16,775 bases of DNA from an uncultured Clostridia bacterium. GTDB lineage: Bacteria > Bacillota > Clostridia > Oscillospirales > Acutalibacteraceae. Below the pieces are notes generated by a model, which worked only from the letters and a program-made list of their open reading frames with translations, searched no databases and was not told the origin of the DNA. Of this stretch, positions 1 through 8,654 are shown in pieces (within the stretch, counting starts at the first letter, position 1; each line of letters opens with the position of its first letter). The position numbers and the translations under genes were made by a program. The DNA lies in NCBI GenBank assembly GCA_937877675.1, contig CALEIS010000004.1, positions 1 to 16,775 of the forward strand, given 5' to 3'.

Positions 1-11
1 ATCTATTCATT

Positions 12-60
12 TGGTTCGGGTCGTCGAGGACGCCGACCCCTACAACAAACTCCCCTACAA
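12..60. repeat. GC-rich palindromic, probably dispersed, repeat
   Basis: This short stretch is far more GC-rich than its surroundings. It contains an imperfect hairpin: GGGTCG at 18-23 pairs with CGACCC at 34-39, and CG/CG pairs extend it inward. The word CCCCTACAA occurs twice, starting at 37 and at 52. Palindromes joined to CCCCTACAA/TTGTAGGGG words look like the short dispersed repeats I associate with clostridial genomes, but that is from memory and was not checked. A plus-strand frame is open from 2 to a stop at 89-91 (29 codons, entering from outside the window), so this could instead be the 3' end of a gene convergent with rpoD. Confidence 0.4.
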
Positions 61-82
61 ATTCAAATTTGAAGAATCATTC

Positions 83-116
83 AAAAAATAACAGCTCCAC
101 GGGAAGTGGAGCTGTT
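83..116 (-). terminator. Intrinsic terminator of the dgt-dnaG-rpoD operon
   Basis: There is a perfect 11-bp stem (90-100 with 106-116) and a 5-nt loop. Read on the minus strand it is followed by ATTTTTT (89-83). It sits 24 nt past the rpoD stop codon. No T-run follows on the plus strand, so it acts in the rpoD direction. Confidence 0.85.
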
Positions 117-140
117 AGTCTGTAAAACATCAATTAAATA

Positions 141-1232
141 TTAATCAAGGAAGTCACGAAGTTTTTTACTTCTGCTTGGGTGACGAAGCTTACGGAGAGC
201 TTTTGCTTCAATCTGACGGATACGTTCACGAGTAACGTTAAATTCCTTACCAACCTCTTCAAGTGTTCTTGGATGTCCATCTTCAAGACCGAAACGAAGT
301 GACAATACTTTTTCTTCACGAGGAGTAAGAGTTTTAAGAACCTCTGCAAGTTGCTCTTTAAGAAGTGAGATTGATGCTGCATCTGCTGGTGAAAGTGCTT
401 CATCGTCAGGGATAAAGTCACCTAAATGGCTATCTTCCTCTTCACCGATTGGTGTTTCAAGAGAAACAGGTTCCTGTGCAAGACGAAGAATTTCACGAAC
501 TTTGTCTGGAGCCATATCAAGTTCTTCTGCGATTTCTTCTGCAGATGGGTCATGACCATTCTTATGAAGAAGCTGACTGCTTGTTTTCTTAACCTTATTG
601 ATTGTTTCAACCATATGAACTGGAATACGGATTGTTCTTGCCTGGTCTGCAATAGCACGTGTAATAGCCTGTCTAATCCACCATGTAGCATAAGTTGAGA
701 ACTTAAAGCCCTTTGTATAGTCGAACTTATCAACCGCTTTAATAAGACCCAAGTTACCTTCCTGAATAAGGTCCAAGAACTGCATTCCACGACCAACGTA
801 TCTCTTTGCAATACTTACAACAAGACGAAGGTTAGCTTCAGCAAGTCTTTGTTTTGCCTTCTTGTCATCTTCAACAATACGGATAGCAAGTTCGATTTCT
901 TCTTCTGATGTAAGAAGTGGCACACGGCCGATTTCCTTAAGATAAACTCTTACAGGGTCGTCCATAACGATAGTTTTTGAATCGCCTTCACCACCATCGT
1001 CACTCTTTGCCATATCTGTTTCATCAGTGATTGCATCGTGAGCCATATCACCAAGGTCGTCGATGAGTTCGATATTATTGGTTTCGATAAGTTCATAAAG
1101 CTTATCAAGTTCGTCAATTTCAATATCAAGTTCAAGAATCGCACTGTCGATTTCCTGTGTTGTAAGTTTACCTACTGCTTTACCCTTTTCAACCAAGGCT
1201 TTTAAAGCCGTTTTCTTATCAATAGTTTCCAT
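141..1232 (-). CDS. rpoD: RNA polymerase primary sigma factor (sigma-70/SigA)
   Basis: This is the housekeeping sigma factor that directs RNA polymerase to -35/-10 promoters. The 363-residue product is close to SigA of low-GC Gram-positives. A short acidic region 1.1 (about 1-85) precedes region 1.2 (DDPVRVYLKEIG, from 91). Region 2 spans about 126-200 and includes KFSTYATWWIRQAITRAI, the -10-reading and melting segment. Region 3 follows, then region 4 (about 295-355) with the helix-turn-helix EEVGKEFNVTRERIRQIEAK that reads the -35 element. I chose the ATG at 1232 because AAGGAG (1239-1244) lies 6 nt upstream. An in-frame GTG at 1247 would put that Shine-Dalgarno inside the coding region. 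It is the last gene of the operon, 26 nt after dnaG, and ends before the terminator at 83-116. Confidence 0.97.
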   Translation of the reverse strand: METIDKKTALKALVEKGKAVGKLTTQEIDSAILELDIEIDELDKLYELIETNNIELIDDLGDMAHDAITDETDMAKSDDGGEGDSKTIVMDDPVRVYLKEIGRVPLLTSEEEIELAIRIVEDDKKAKQRLAEANLRLVVSIAKRYVGRGMQFLDLIQEGNLGLIKAVDKFDYTKGFKFSTYATWWIRQAITRAIADQARTIRIPVHMVETINKVKKTSSQLLHKNGHDPSAEEIAEELDMAPDKVREILRLAQEPVSLETPIGEEEDSHLGDFIPDDEALSPADAASISLLKEQLAEVLKTLTPREEKVLSLRFGLEDGHPRTLEEVGKEFNVTRERIRQIEAKALRKLRHPSRSKKLRDFLD

Positions 1233-1258
1233 TGTTTTCTCCTTCACCTTTAAAAAAG

Positions 1259-3004
1259 TTATTTAAAAAATTTTAAGAAGTCCTCATCACTGATGTTTTC
1301 CACATCTACATCTTTAAGGTATTTCTTATTTTTTTCATCTAAAATTACATTTATGCAATCTGCACACTCTGCCATTGTGTTTTTGAGTGTATGTGAGATT
1401 GTCTGAATTTTCGCAACCGCACTGATTTCGTCTTCTGTAAGTTCACCATACAAAAATGATATTTCTGCTGATTTTCCCTGACCGAGTCTGTCTGTAACGG
1501 TTTTATAAATTCTTTTATTAAAATCCGTTACAAAGTCATCAGAAGAGATTTTTTCATCAACACTTTTGAGAAATTCAGGATTTGCCATAACAAGTGCTAT
1601 GAGCATTTCTTCGGCCTTTGATGCTCTATAAAATGCTTTTCGCTGGGAATTAAGCTTGTCCAAAATATCTTCTTTTCGTTGAATTTCAGTAAACTCTTTC
1701 TTCTGTTGAACAATCGTGTTCTTCTTCGCCTGTCGTTTTGCCTCAGAAATGATAACTTCCTTTGCAACGGATAATTCGTTAGCAATTCGTGAAGCATAAA
1801 TTTCAAGTTCAATAGCACCGACAGTTGAAAGGACTTTAATTGCCGCCTGAAGGTACTGACGTTTACCGTCATCACTTGCTATGTCATATTTGCTATGCTC
1901 TCGCAAAAGTGCAAATTCAACTTCATTTGCTGCCCCTGTAATTATGGCTTTCATTTTTTCAACACCATAATTTTTGATTATCTCATCTGGGTCCTTACCA
2001 CCACTCAAACGAAGAATTTTAATCTTCGCAGTAGTATTTTTGAAAATTCCTAGTGCTCTTGCTGCCGCCTTCTGTCCTGCCTCGTCTGCATCATAAGAAA
2101 TTAAAATTTCGGACGCATATCGTGAAAGCAGATGTGCTTGTTCACTTGTAAGGGCTGTACCGAGTCCTGCAACAGCATTTGTAAATCCTGCCTGATGAAG
2201 TGCTATAACATCCATATAGCCTTCACAAAGAATCAAACTGTCCTTACCGCTTTTCTTGGCAAGATTAAGAGCAAATACCCCCATACTCTTTTTATAAACC
2301 AGAGTATCCGATGTATTGAGATATTTGGGTTTCGAGTCATCCATAACTCGTCCACCAAATGCAATTACATTCCCTTTAACATCAATTATAGGAAACATAA
2401 CTCGATTTCTGAAATTGTCATAAATGTTATTAGGATTTTTCTGTGAACGCCTTGCAAGATTTGCATAAACGAGTTCATCTTTGGTATATCCCATATTCAT
2501 AAGGTAATTTGTAAGGGCATTGAATGAATCCGGTGCAAAACCTAATCCAAATTTACGGATTGTATCATCCGTTAGTCCTCTATCCTTAAAATACCTATAA
2601 CCGATTGTGCCATCATTTGTTTTTAGACAATTATGAAAAAATCTTGCAGCTTCACGATTAGCCTCCAACATACGAAGTCGTCGTTTATTCATTGTACTGT
2701 CGTAATTATTCTCGTCTGGCATATCAATACCCACACGGTCGGCTAAAAATCGAACAGCATCAATATAATCAAGATTTTCAATATTCTTAATAAATGTTAT
2801 TACATCTCCACCATTACCACAACCGAAACAATAATAAGACTGTGTATCTGGATAAACTGTAAATGATGCAGTTTTCTCACCATGGAATGGACAAAGTCCT
2901 TTGCTGATTCGTCCTGCCCTTTTCAAGTTGACATATGAGGAAATTGTAGTTTCAATATCGGCACGATTACGGAGTTCTTGTAAAAAATCATCAGATAACG
3001 CCAA
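1259..3004 (-). CDS. dnaG: DNA primase
   Basis: It synthesises RNA primers for lagging-strand replication in complex with the replicative helicase. The 581 residues begin with a CHC2 zinc finger: C38, H41, C59, C62. The RNA-polymerase core follows, with FRNRVMFPI at about 198-206. The TOPRIM fold has E261 in EGYMD and D305/D307 in DADEAG as metal ligands. The last 150 or so residues fit the helicase-binding region. The start is TTG at 3004, with AGGAGG at 3012-3017 spaced 7 nt. That Shine-Dalgarno lies in the last codons of dgt, whose stop ends 2 nt upstream, so translation is probably coupled. The non-ATG start may keep primase low relative to the following sigma factor; that is inference. 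Confidence 0.97.
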   Translation of the reverse strand: MALSDDFLQELRNRADIETTISSYVNLKRAGRISKGLCPFHGEKTASFTVYPDTQSYYCFGCGNGGDVITFIKNIENLDYIDAVRFLADRVGIDMPDENNYDSTMNKRRLRMLEANREAARFFHNCLKTNDGTIGYRYFKDRGLTDDTIRKFGLGFAPDSFNALTNYLMNMGYTKDELVYANLARRSQKNPNNIYDNFRNRVMFPIIDVKGNVIAFGGRVMDDSKPKYLNTSDTLVYKKSMGVFALNLAKKSGKDSLILCEGYMDVIALHQAGFTNAVAGLGTALTSEQAHLLSRYASEILISYDADEAGQKAAARALGIFKNTTAKIKILRLSGGKDPDEIIKNYGVEKMKAIITGAANEVEFALLREHSKYDIASDDGKRQYLQAAIKVLSTVGAIELEIYASRIANELSVAKEVIISEAKRQAKKNTIVQQKKEFTEIQRKEDILDKLNSQRKAFYRASKAEEMLIALVMANPEFLKSVDEKISSDDFVTDFNKRIYKTVTDRLGQGKSAEISFLYGELTEDEISAVAKIQTISHTLKNTMAECADCINVILDEKNKKYLKDVDVENISDEDFLKFFK

Positions 3005-3006
3005 TA

Positions 3007-4020
3007 TTACCCCTCCTCAAGTCCAACATCAACCCAAGAATCAGGGATGAATATTTTTTTATAAACTGCAAGAAGGTATCTATCACTCATACCTGCGATA
3101 TAGTCGCAAACTGCTCTTTCTACACCTTCATCATCAATTATGTAATGATATGCCTTTGGAATTCTGTCTGGATTTTTAAGGAAATAATCATATAATCGAA
3201 GGATTATTTCAATTGCCTTTGTTTCCTCACCCTTACAAACCGGATTTGTATAAACCTTATCAAACATAAATGAATGCAATTCAAGGAAAGGTTCATTAAC
3301 ATCAGGTGAGAAAATAATATCATCCACACTATTCTCAACAACATTTAATACCATCGTATTGATTCTTGCAGATTTTTTAAATCCAAGTGCTTTACGGATT
3401 TCAAGAGGAATATCTTCCTCACACATAACTCCTGCACGGACTGCGTCATCAATATCGTGGTTTATATATGCAATTTTATCGGCAAGTTTAACTATTCTAC
3501 CTTCAAGAGTGTCGGCTTCTTTACCACGAGTGTGACAAGCAATACCATCACGCACCTCGTAAGTAAGATTAAGTCCCTTACCATTTTTTTCAAGTTTTTC
3601 TACCACTCTCAAGCTCTGGTCATAATGACGGAAACCACCTGGGAAAACAGAATTGAGGGCTCTCTCACCTGCATGACCAAATGGAGTATGACCCAAATCG
3701 TGACCAAGAGCCACTGCCTCAGTCAAATCACCATTAAGAGACAGTCCGTTTGCAATTGTTCTTGCAATCTGTGAAACCTCAAGAGTATGAGTAAGTCGTG
3801 TTCTGTAATGGTCACCCTCTGGTGACAAGAATACCTGAGTTTTATGTTTTAATCTACGGAAAGAGTTTGAATGAATAATTCTATCTCTGTCACGCTGAAA
3901 ATCAGTTCTCAAGGAGCATTTTTCTTCTTCTGTTACTCTGCCTTTAGAATTTATACTAAGACAAGCTTTATCTGACAACAATAATTTCTCATTATTCTCA
4001 ATTTTTTCTCTTACAGTCAT
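3007..4020 (-). CDS. dgt: dGTP triphosphohydrolase-like HD-domain protein
   Basis: Members of this family hydrolyse dNTPs (dGTP in the type enzyme) to the nucleoside and triphosphate, and so shape the dNTP pool. The 337-residue protein shows the HD metal centre: H78 (RLTHT), H107-D108 (GHDLGHTPFGHAGE) and D181 (KLADKIAY). The N-terminal RDRDRIIHSNSFRRLKHKTQV is the usual lead-in of the short dGTPase-like class. I chose the ATG at 4020 because an AAGGAGG box sits 7 nt upstream; a TTG at 4044 would place that box inside the gene. It heads the dgt-dnaG-rpoD operon, which makes biological sense: nucleotide pool, primer synthesis and sigma factor. True substrate preference cannot be read from sequence. 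Confidence 0.92.
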   Translation of the reverse strand: MTVREKIENNEKLLLSDKACLSINSKGRVTEEEKCSLRTDFQRDRDRIIHSNSFRRLKHKTQVFLSPEGDHYRTRLTHTLEVSQIARTIANGLSLNGDLTEAVALGHDLGHTPFGHAGERALNSVFPGGFRHYDQSLRVVEKLEKNGKGLNLTYEVRDGIACHTRGKEADTLEGRIVKLADKIAYINHDIDDAVRAGVMCEEDIPLEIRKALGFKKSARINTMVLNVVENSVDDIIFSPDVNEPFLELHSFMFDKVYTNPVCKGEETKAIEIILRLYDYFLKNPDRIPKAYHYIIDDEGVERAVCDYIAGMSDRYLLAVYKKIFIPDSWVDVGLEEG

Positions 4021-4061
4021 TAAAATGCCTCCTTCTAGGGTCAAAAATTACCCTTCTAATT

Positions 4062-4086
4062 ATATATACGCAAGAAAAGTCAAAAA
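4062..4086 (-). promoter_or_regulatory. Possible promoter for the dgt-dnaG-rpoD operon
   Basis: On the minus strand a TTGACT hexamer (4086-4081) is followed by an alternating TA run containing a perfect TATAAT. The spacing between them is only 13 nt, well short of the usual 16-18. Either a less perfect hexamer 2-4 nt further downstream serves as the -10, or this is not the promoter. It is the only good candidate in the 90-nt gap ahead of dgt. Confidence 0.35.
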
Positions 4087-4110
4087 CCCTTTATTTTTTT
4101 CAAAAAAATT

Positions 4111-4734
4111 TTAAAATTCGCAGAAATTTTCAGAAATAACCGTCGAAAAGACCTTTCCATAGCTTAATTCAGTAAGTTTTGCATTGATATTATCTTTATT
4201 TTCACTTTTTATTCTGAAAATCACTTTTACATTATCAGTAAATTCTGTGTCAAGAATTACTGTTTCTTCTCGTGAAAGAAAATCAGTTAGTTTGCCATAA
4301 AAGGTATAATCACACTCAACAGCCATATCAAGACAATGTGCCATTGTGATAATTTTTGCACTATCTACACCAATTTTTGCACTATGAGAATATGCACGGA
4401 CAAGTCCACCGCCACCAAGCAAAATTCCGCCAAAATATCGTGTTACAACAACACAGACATCAACAAGATTTTCCTTTTCAAGAACATCAAGACAAGGCAC
4501 ACCTGCAGTCCCCTGTGGCTCACCATCGTCAGAATAACGCTTTATTCCACCTTCACGAAGAATATAAGCAGATACATTATGAGTAGCGTCCCAATGCTTT
4601 GCTTTTATTTCTGCGATAAAAGCATTTGCCTCTTCAACGGACACAACTGGTTTAGCGTAGCCGATAAATCTGGAACGCTTCACGATATATTCATCACTAT
4701 TAAGTTCTTTGACTGTACGATATTCTTTTGGCAT
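4111..4734 (-). CDS. YigZ/IMPACT family protein (UPF0029)
   Basis: This is a conserved family of unclear biochemical role. Eukaryotic IMPACT modulates Gcn2 signalling, and bacterial YigZ has an RNase/EF-G-like fold. The 207 residues show the family signature: SRFIGYAKPV near the N-terminus, SDDGEPQGTAGVP (about 68-80) and VTRYFGGILLGGGGLVRAYS (about 98-117). The C-terminal third fits the small domain usual in bacterial members. The start is the ATG at 4734, with GAGGAGG a few nt upstream; the frame stays open further upstream without a better site. It lies between the rpmE terminator and the dgt operon. I see no convincing promoter of its own in 4735-4810 and no good terminator after it, so read-through into dgt is possible. 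Confidence 0.9.
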   Translation of the reverse strand: MPKEYRTVKELNSDEYIVKRSRFIGYAKPVVSVEEANAFIAEIKAKHWDATHNVSAYILREGGIKRYSDDGEPQGTAGVPCLDVLEKENLVDVCVVVTRYFGGILLGGGGLVRAYSHSAKIGVDSAKIITMAHCLDMAVECDYTFYGKLTDFLSREETVILDTEFTDNVKVIFRIKSENKDNINAKLTELSYGKVFSTVISENFCEF

Positions 4735-4810
4735 TTTAAAGCCTCCTCTGTTATGACGGAACAGTAGCCGATGAGAATTGTGACTAAGATTTATGAGGTG
4801 GTTACACAAT

Positions 4811-4844
4811 AAAAACAAAAGGTGGCACAAATATTTGTACCACC
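4811..4844 (-). terminator. Intrinsic terminator of rpmE
   Basis: An inverted repeat spans 4821-4844 (GGTGG/CCACC ends, one wobble pair). Read on the minus strand it is followed by TTTTGTTTTT (4820-4811). It starts 16 nt past the rpmE stop codon. Confidence 0.85.
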
Positions 4845-4860
4845 GTAATGTCGTCTAAAA

Positions 4861-5064
4861 TTATTTAGAGAGATTGTAACGTTTGTTAAATCTGTCAACA
4901 CGTCCGCCTGTATCAACAAGCTTCTGCTTACCTGTGAAGAATGGGTGGCAATTTGAGCAGATATCAACCTTTAAATCATCTTTAGTTGAACGAGTTTCAA
5001 ATGTTGCACCGCAAGCGCATTTAACTGTTACAGTTTTGTACTCAGGATGGATTCCCTGTTTCAT
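4861..5064 (-). CDS. rpmE: 50S ribosomal protein L31, zinc-binding form
   Basis: This is a large-subunit ribosomal protein near the inter-subunit bridge. The 67-residue product begins MKQGIHPEY and carries the CPFFTGKQ-like block HPFFTGKQ and the end GGRVDRFNKRYN, all typical of L31. Cysteines C16, C18, C36 and C39 make it the zinc-containing (C+) type rather than the zinc-free YtiA-like paralogue. The start is the ATG at 5064. An in-frame TTG at 5085 exists, but the AGAGGTG ribosome site lies between the two, so the later start is right. It is a single-gene transcript with its own promoter (5108-5136) and terminator (4811-4844). No Zur-type operator was recognised. Confidence 0.97.
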   Translation of the reverse strand: MKQGIHPEYKTVTVKCACGATFETRSTKDDLKVDICSNCHPFFTGKQKLVDTGGRVDRFNKRYNLSK

Positions 5065-5107
5065 GACAATTGTCACCTCTTTCAAGTACTTATTTCATAG
5101 CCTAATA

Positions 5108-5136
5108 AGTTTATCACAACACACTTTAAAAATCAA
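5108..5136 (-). promoter_or_regulatory. Promoter of rpmE
   Basis: The -35 is TTGATT (5136-5131), followed by a 17-nt spacer. The -10 is TAAACT (5113-5108), preceded by TGA (5116-5114), an extended -10. The expected start is about 35-40 nt before the rpmE ATG. The promoter sits directly behind the addA stop codon (5145-5147). Confidence 0.6.
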
Positions 5137-5144
5137 GAGTTTTT

Positions 5145-8100
5145 TTAAAGTTTTATAGAAATTTCTTTTGAAAGATGGAAGGAATAAAGAGTTACCGTCA
5201 CATTTTGCAATCCAAAGCATTCCTCGGCAGCCTTTTTATAGATAGTCATCTGTCCTTTATATCTTTCGCAAAGCTCTTCTATTGTTTCAACACGGTCAGT
5301 TTTATAGTCCACAATTTCACCATTCTGACCATTGATAACAAGTCCGTCAATAACACCTTGAACAATAACTTTTTCATCACTTACATTTTCAGGTAATGAA
5401 TCATTAACCATTGAAACTGGAATTGACATTGAGAATTCCTGCTCACGGATGTATTTCTCTGCACTAGAAATTCTGTTATAAAGGTCGCTTGATAAAAATT
5501 TTTGGATGGAAGAAATATTTAAAGCATCTGCTTCCTTTTGGGTGAAAATATTATTTTCAACTGCTTTTTCTATCTCCCCTGCTAAATCAGTTTTAATACG
5601 TACAAGGTCACAGATTTCCATAAATCGGTGTGTTAAAGTACCTCGTTGTGCAGGAGTTAACTCACCTGAGCCTGAAAATGCAGGATTTTCAGTTGCCAAA
5701 TATTTGAGATTTTCTGCTTTATCCATTGACGATGCAGCATATTTGATTGGAACAGATGAAACATCAGCAAATGGATATTTGAAAGAAAGTCTTTCACTAA
5801 TCTCATTTAACATTTCTTCGTCGAAGTCGTATTCGATTTTTTCTTCTACTGCACAATAAATTTCATCAGGATATTCTACAATCTCAAATTCGATTGGCGG
5901 ACTATCAGGATTTTTGCAACAATTAAGCATTAACCCAGATTTCATAGACGGATGATACATCATAGATAGTAAAATCCAATTCATAAAACTACCACACATT
6001 GAAAGTGGAATTGCAGGGTCTGTGAAATTAACATAACATTTCTGATAAAGGTCAGTAATTTTCTTTTCACAGTTATTCATTGACCCTACAAGATATAATT
6101 TTTCTTCGGCACGAGTCATAGCAACATACAAAACTCTAATTAACTCTGCAAATTCTTCCGTTGAATCAAAAAGTTTAATTGAGTTAAATGGTAATGTTGT
6201 AAAGTCCTTATGTAATTCAGGAATATACCTTGATGTACCCACACCCAAATTTCTATTGATTTTAACTTTGTTATACTCATTAGCATTCAAGGATGATGAG
6301 CAATTTGCAACAAAAACAACAGGAAATTCAAGACCTTTACTCTTATGAATTGACATAATTCTTACAACATCATCATTTTCGGAAATCTCATTTGCACCCT
6401 CTAAATCCTTATTATTCTTACGGATTTTATCAAGGAAACGAAGAAAACCTGAAAGTCCTGAGCCACCTGATGCTTCATAGCCTTCGGCATAGTTGATTAG
6501 CAATTCAATATTGAGAACTCTTTTTTCACCATTATCCATTGCACCCACAATACTGTCATAGGATGTTATTTCAAGAATTCGACGGATAAGACTACCTATA
6601 TCCATTGTGACTGACAAAGTACGGAGTACAGATAACAAATCAAAGAAATCTTTAACCTTATTATCCTTGTCATACTGTTCCTTTAATGCAGAATAAAAAC
6701 TGCCTTTTCTCTGGTCACAACGATATTTTGCCAAATCATCTTCTGTAAATGGGAACAATGGAGAAAGCATTACGGAAACAAGTGGCACATCCTGTACAGG
6801 ATTATCGATTATTTTGAGCATTGAAAGAAGTGTTACGATTTCACGACTTTCAAAAAATCCACCTTGTTTATTGAAATGGGCAGGAATTCCCATTTCAGTA
6901 AGTTCACGAGCAATTACAGGTGCTTTATCCTTAACTGCTCTCATAAGAATACAGATGTCACTATATCTTATTGGTCGTTCATTTCCATTTTTACCTACAA
7001 GAGTACCTGATGACACAAGTTTCTTTATTTCATTTCCTATATGACGAGCTTCTGCAACTAAATCCGAGCCCTTTACTTTATCAGTTTCCACAACATGGAC
7101 AAACACATCTGCCTTATCGCTTGGCTCATAGGATGCACCAAAATGAAGACTTTCACCATTTTTATAGTCAATGCCACAAGTACTTCTTGTCATAAGAAAA
7201 TCGAAGAAGAAATTAATGCCTTCAACAACACCTTTTCGGCTTCGGAAATTTCGGTCAAGGCTTATTGTTGCAGGATAGTTATCACCTTTAAAAGGCTCAA
7301 ATCCATCTTTGTAACCCATAAAAATCTCTGGCATAGCCTGACGGAAACGGTAGATACTCTGCTTAACATCACCAACCATAAACTTATTCTCATTGTTATT
7401 GGAAATAACCGAGAATAATGTATCCTGTGCCTCGTTTGTATCCTGAAACTCGTCGATTAAAATTTCTGCAAAATTATCGGACAACTCCTTTGCCAATGCT
7501 GTTTTTTCGTATGTACCATCATTGAATTCGACCAAAATTTTCAACGCAAAATGAAGAATATCGGAAAAATAATATGAGTTATTTTCCTTTTTTCTTTCAT
7601 TGAGCAACTCTATGAATTTAATCACAGAATCTTTAAGAATTGCCATAATGGGACGAAGATATTCTATATCTTCTGTATATTCTTTTTCGTTGCAAACTAA
7701 AATTGAATCTGCAAGTGTCAAATATTTCTTAATTGAGTCACGACGACCTTTTAATTCTTCATAGTAGCAGTCCTTCTCCTCTTTTGGCACTCTTGGGAAT
7801 GTACCAAATTTCAAAAGGGATGTCATACCTTTTATGTCGTCCCATTTTTCAGGATGATTATAAATAGTTTCAAGAATCAAATCAACCGACCCGATAATCG
7901 GTGTTAAATCGTTTGTAACTGCACCTAAAAGATTACTGTTCTGGGGAGCATCATCTATAATATCATTTGCCTTGATTTTAATGAATTCAAGAATCTCTGC
8001 AAGGCGTTTTAAGCTGAATTTACCCCACTTTGTTTCACTTATAGATAAGTTATCAAAATAGTCCGAAAAAGCACTCTCAATCCAATTTAAAGGATTCTGT

Positions 8101-8654
8101 GACGCCATAGCAAAGTCATAGAGTGCAAAGATTGAATTTATAAGATTCTCATCATTTCTGCCGTTTGTGAAAAGGTCAAGAAAATCCTTTGTTTCACTTT
8201 CGGGAAGATTATAAATCCCCTCTAAAACCTCACTTACAGTTTCTCGTTTTAAAATATCGTGTTCAATATCCGACATCATTGTAAAGTCAGGTGAAATGTC
8301 TGCTTTTTCAAAATTTTCCTTAACAAGTTTACTGCAAAAACTATCCATTGTGGAAATCTGTGCATTTGGCAAATACATTTTTTGTCGCTTGAGATAAGCG
8401 TTTGTAGGCTCATCTGCTATCATCTCGGAAAGTCGCTTTGAAATTCGTTCTTTCATTTCAGATGCAGCTGCTTTTGTAAATGTTACAACAAGCATTTTTT
8501 CAATATCAACGGGATTTTGAGAATCGGTTATTCTTTCGATTACTCTTTCAACCAAGACGGCAGTTTTACCCGACCCTGCAGCAGCAGAAACAAGAACTGT
8601 TCCGTTTCTTGATTCAATTGCCTGTTTTTGCGAATCAGTCCAAATTCTCGCCAT
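5145..8654 (-). CDS. addA: ATP-dependent helicase/nuclease subunit A (AddA)
   Basis: AddA is the UvrD-like 3'-5' helicase plus nuclease of AddAB. This complex resects double-strand breaks to a Chi-type site and prepares the end for RecA. The 1169 residues fit the family (about 1200). Visible parts are the Q-motif TDSQKQAI (6-13), Walker A AAAGSGKT (24-31), ILIDEFQDT (around 400), GDVKQSIYRFRQ, SIHKSKGLEFPVVF and LYVAMTRAEEKLYL. The C-terminal RecB-type nuclease has a GTLTHRFM histidine, GVIDGLV aspartate, and D1116/K1118 in VDYKTD. The start is the ATG at 8654: AAGGAG lies 8 nt upstream, whereas the in-frame GTG at 8663 is too close to it. It overlaps the end of addB by 20 nt, consistent with coupled synthesis of the two subunits. 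All helicase and nuclease motifs look intact. Confidence 0.96.
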   Translation of the reverse strand: MARIWTDSQKQAIESRNGTVLVSAAAGSGKTAVLVERVIERITDSQNPVDIEKMLVVTFTKAAASEMKERISKRLSEMIADEPTNAYLKRQKMYLPNAQISTMDSFCSKLVKENFEKADISPDFTMMSDIEHDILKRETVSEVLEGIYNLPESETKDFLDLFTNGRNDENLINSIFALYDFAMASQNPLNWIESAFSDYFDNLSISETKWGKFSLKRLAEILEFIKIKANDIIDDAPQNSNLLGAVTNDLTPIIGSVDLILETIYNHPEKWDDIKGMTSLLKFGTFPRVPKEEKDCYYEELKGRRDSIKKYLTLADSILVCNEKEYTEDIEYLRPIMAILKDSVIKFIELLNERKKENNSYYFSDILHFALKILVEFNDGTYEKTALAKELSDNFAEILIDEFQDTNEAQDTLFSVISNNNENKFMVGDVKQSIYRFRQAMPEIFMGYKDGFEPFKGDNYPATISLDRNFRSRKGVVEGINFFFDFLMTRSTCGIDYKNGESLHFGASYEPSDKADVFVHVVETDKVKGSDLVAEARHIGNEIKKLVSSGTLVGKNGNERPIRYSDICILMRAVKDKAPVIARELTEMGIPAHFNKQGGFFESREIVTLLSMLKIIDNPVQDVPLVSVMLSPLFPFTEDDLAKYRCDQRKGSFYSALKEQYDKDNKVKDFFDLLSVLRTLSVTMDIGSLIRRILEITSYDSIVGAMDNGEKRVLNIELLINYAEGYEASGGSGLSGFLRFLDKIRKNNKDLEGANEISENDDVVRIMSIHKSKGLEFPVVFVANCSSSLNANEYNKVKINRNLGVGTSRYIPELHKDFTTLPFNSIKLFDSTEEFAELIRVLYVAMTRAEEKLYLVGSMNNCEKKITDLYQKCYVNFTDPAIPLSMCGSFMNWILLSMMYHPSMKSGLMLNCCKNPDSPPIEFEIVEYPDEIYCAVEEKIEYDFDEEMLNEISERLSFKYPFADVSSVPIKYAASSMDKAENLKYLATENPAFSGSGELTPAQRGTLTHRFMEICDLVRIKTDLAGEIEKAVENNIFTQKEADALNISSIQKFLSSDLYNRISSAEKYIREQEFSMSIPVSMVNDSLPENVSDEKVIVQGVIDGLVINGQNGEIVDYKTDRVETIEELCERYKGQMTIYKKAAEECFGLQNVTVTLYSFHLSKEISIKL

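Noticed and set aside
2..91. Plus-strand open frame of 29 codons ending in TAA
   Set aside because: It has no visible start, its GC-rich codons match the palindromic repeat, and its stop falls in the rpoD terminator. Without the sequence to the left it cannot be supported as a gene; it is kept only as an alternative in the repeat entry.
4081..4110. A/T-rich palindrome after the YigZ-family gene as a terminator
   Set aside because: The arms are only A and T, with no GC clamp and almost no loop; it would not form a stable terminator hairpin.
5121..5150. CTTTAAAAA/TTTTTAAAG inverted repeat after addA as a terminator
   Set aside because: It is a weak A-U stem and overlaps the -35 of the rpmE promoter; too little to call.
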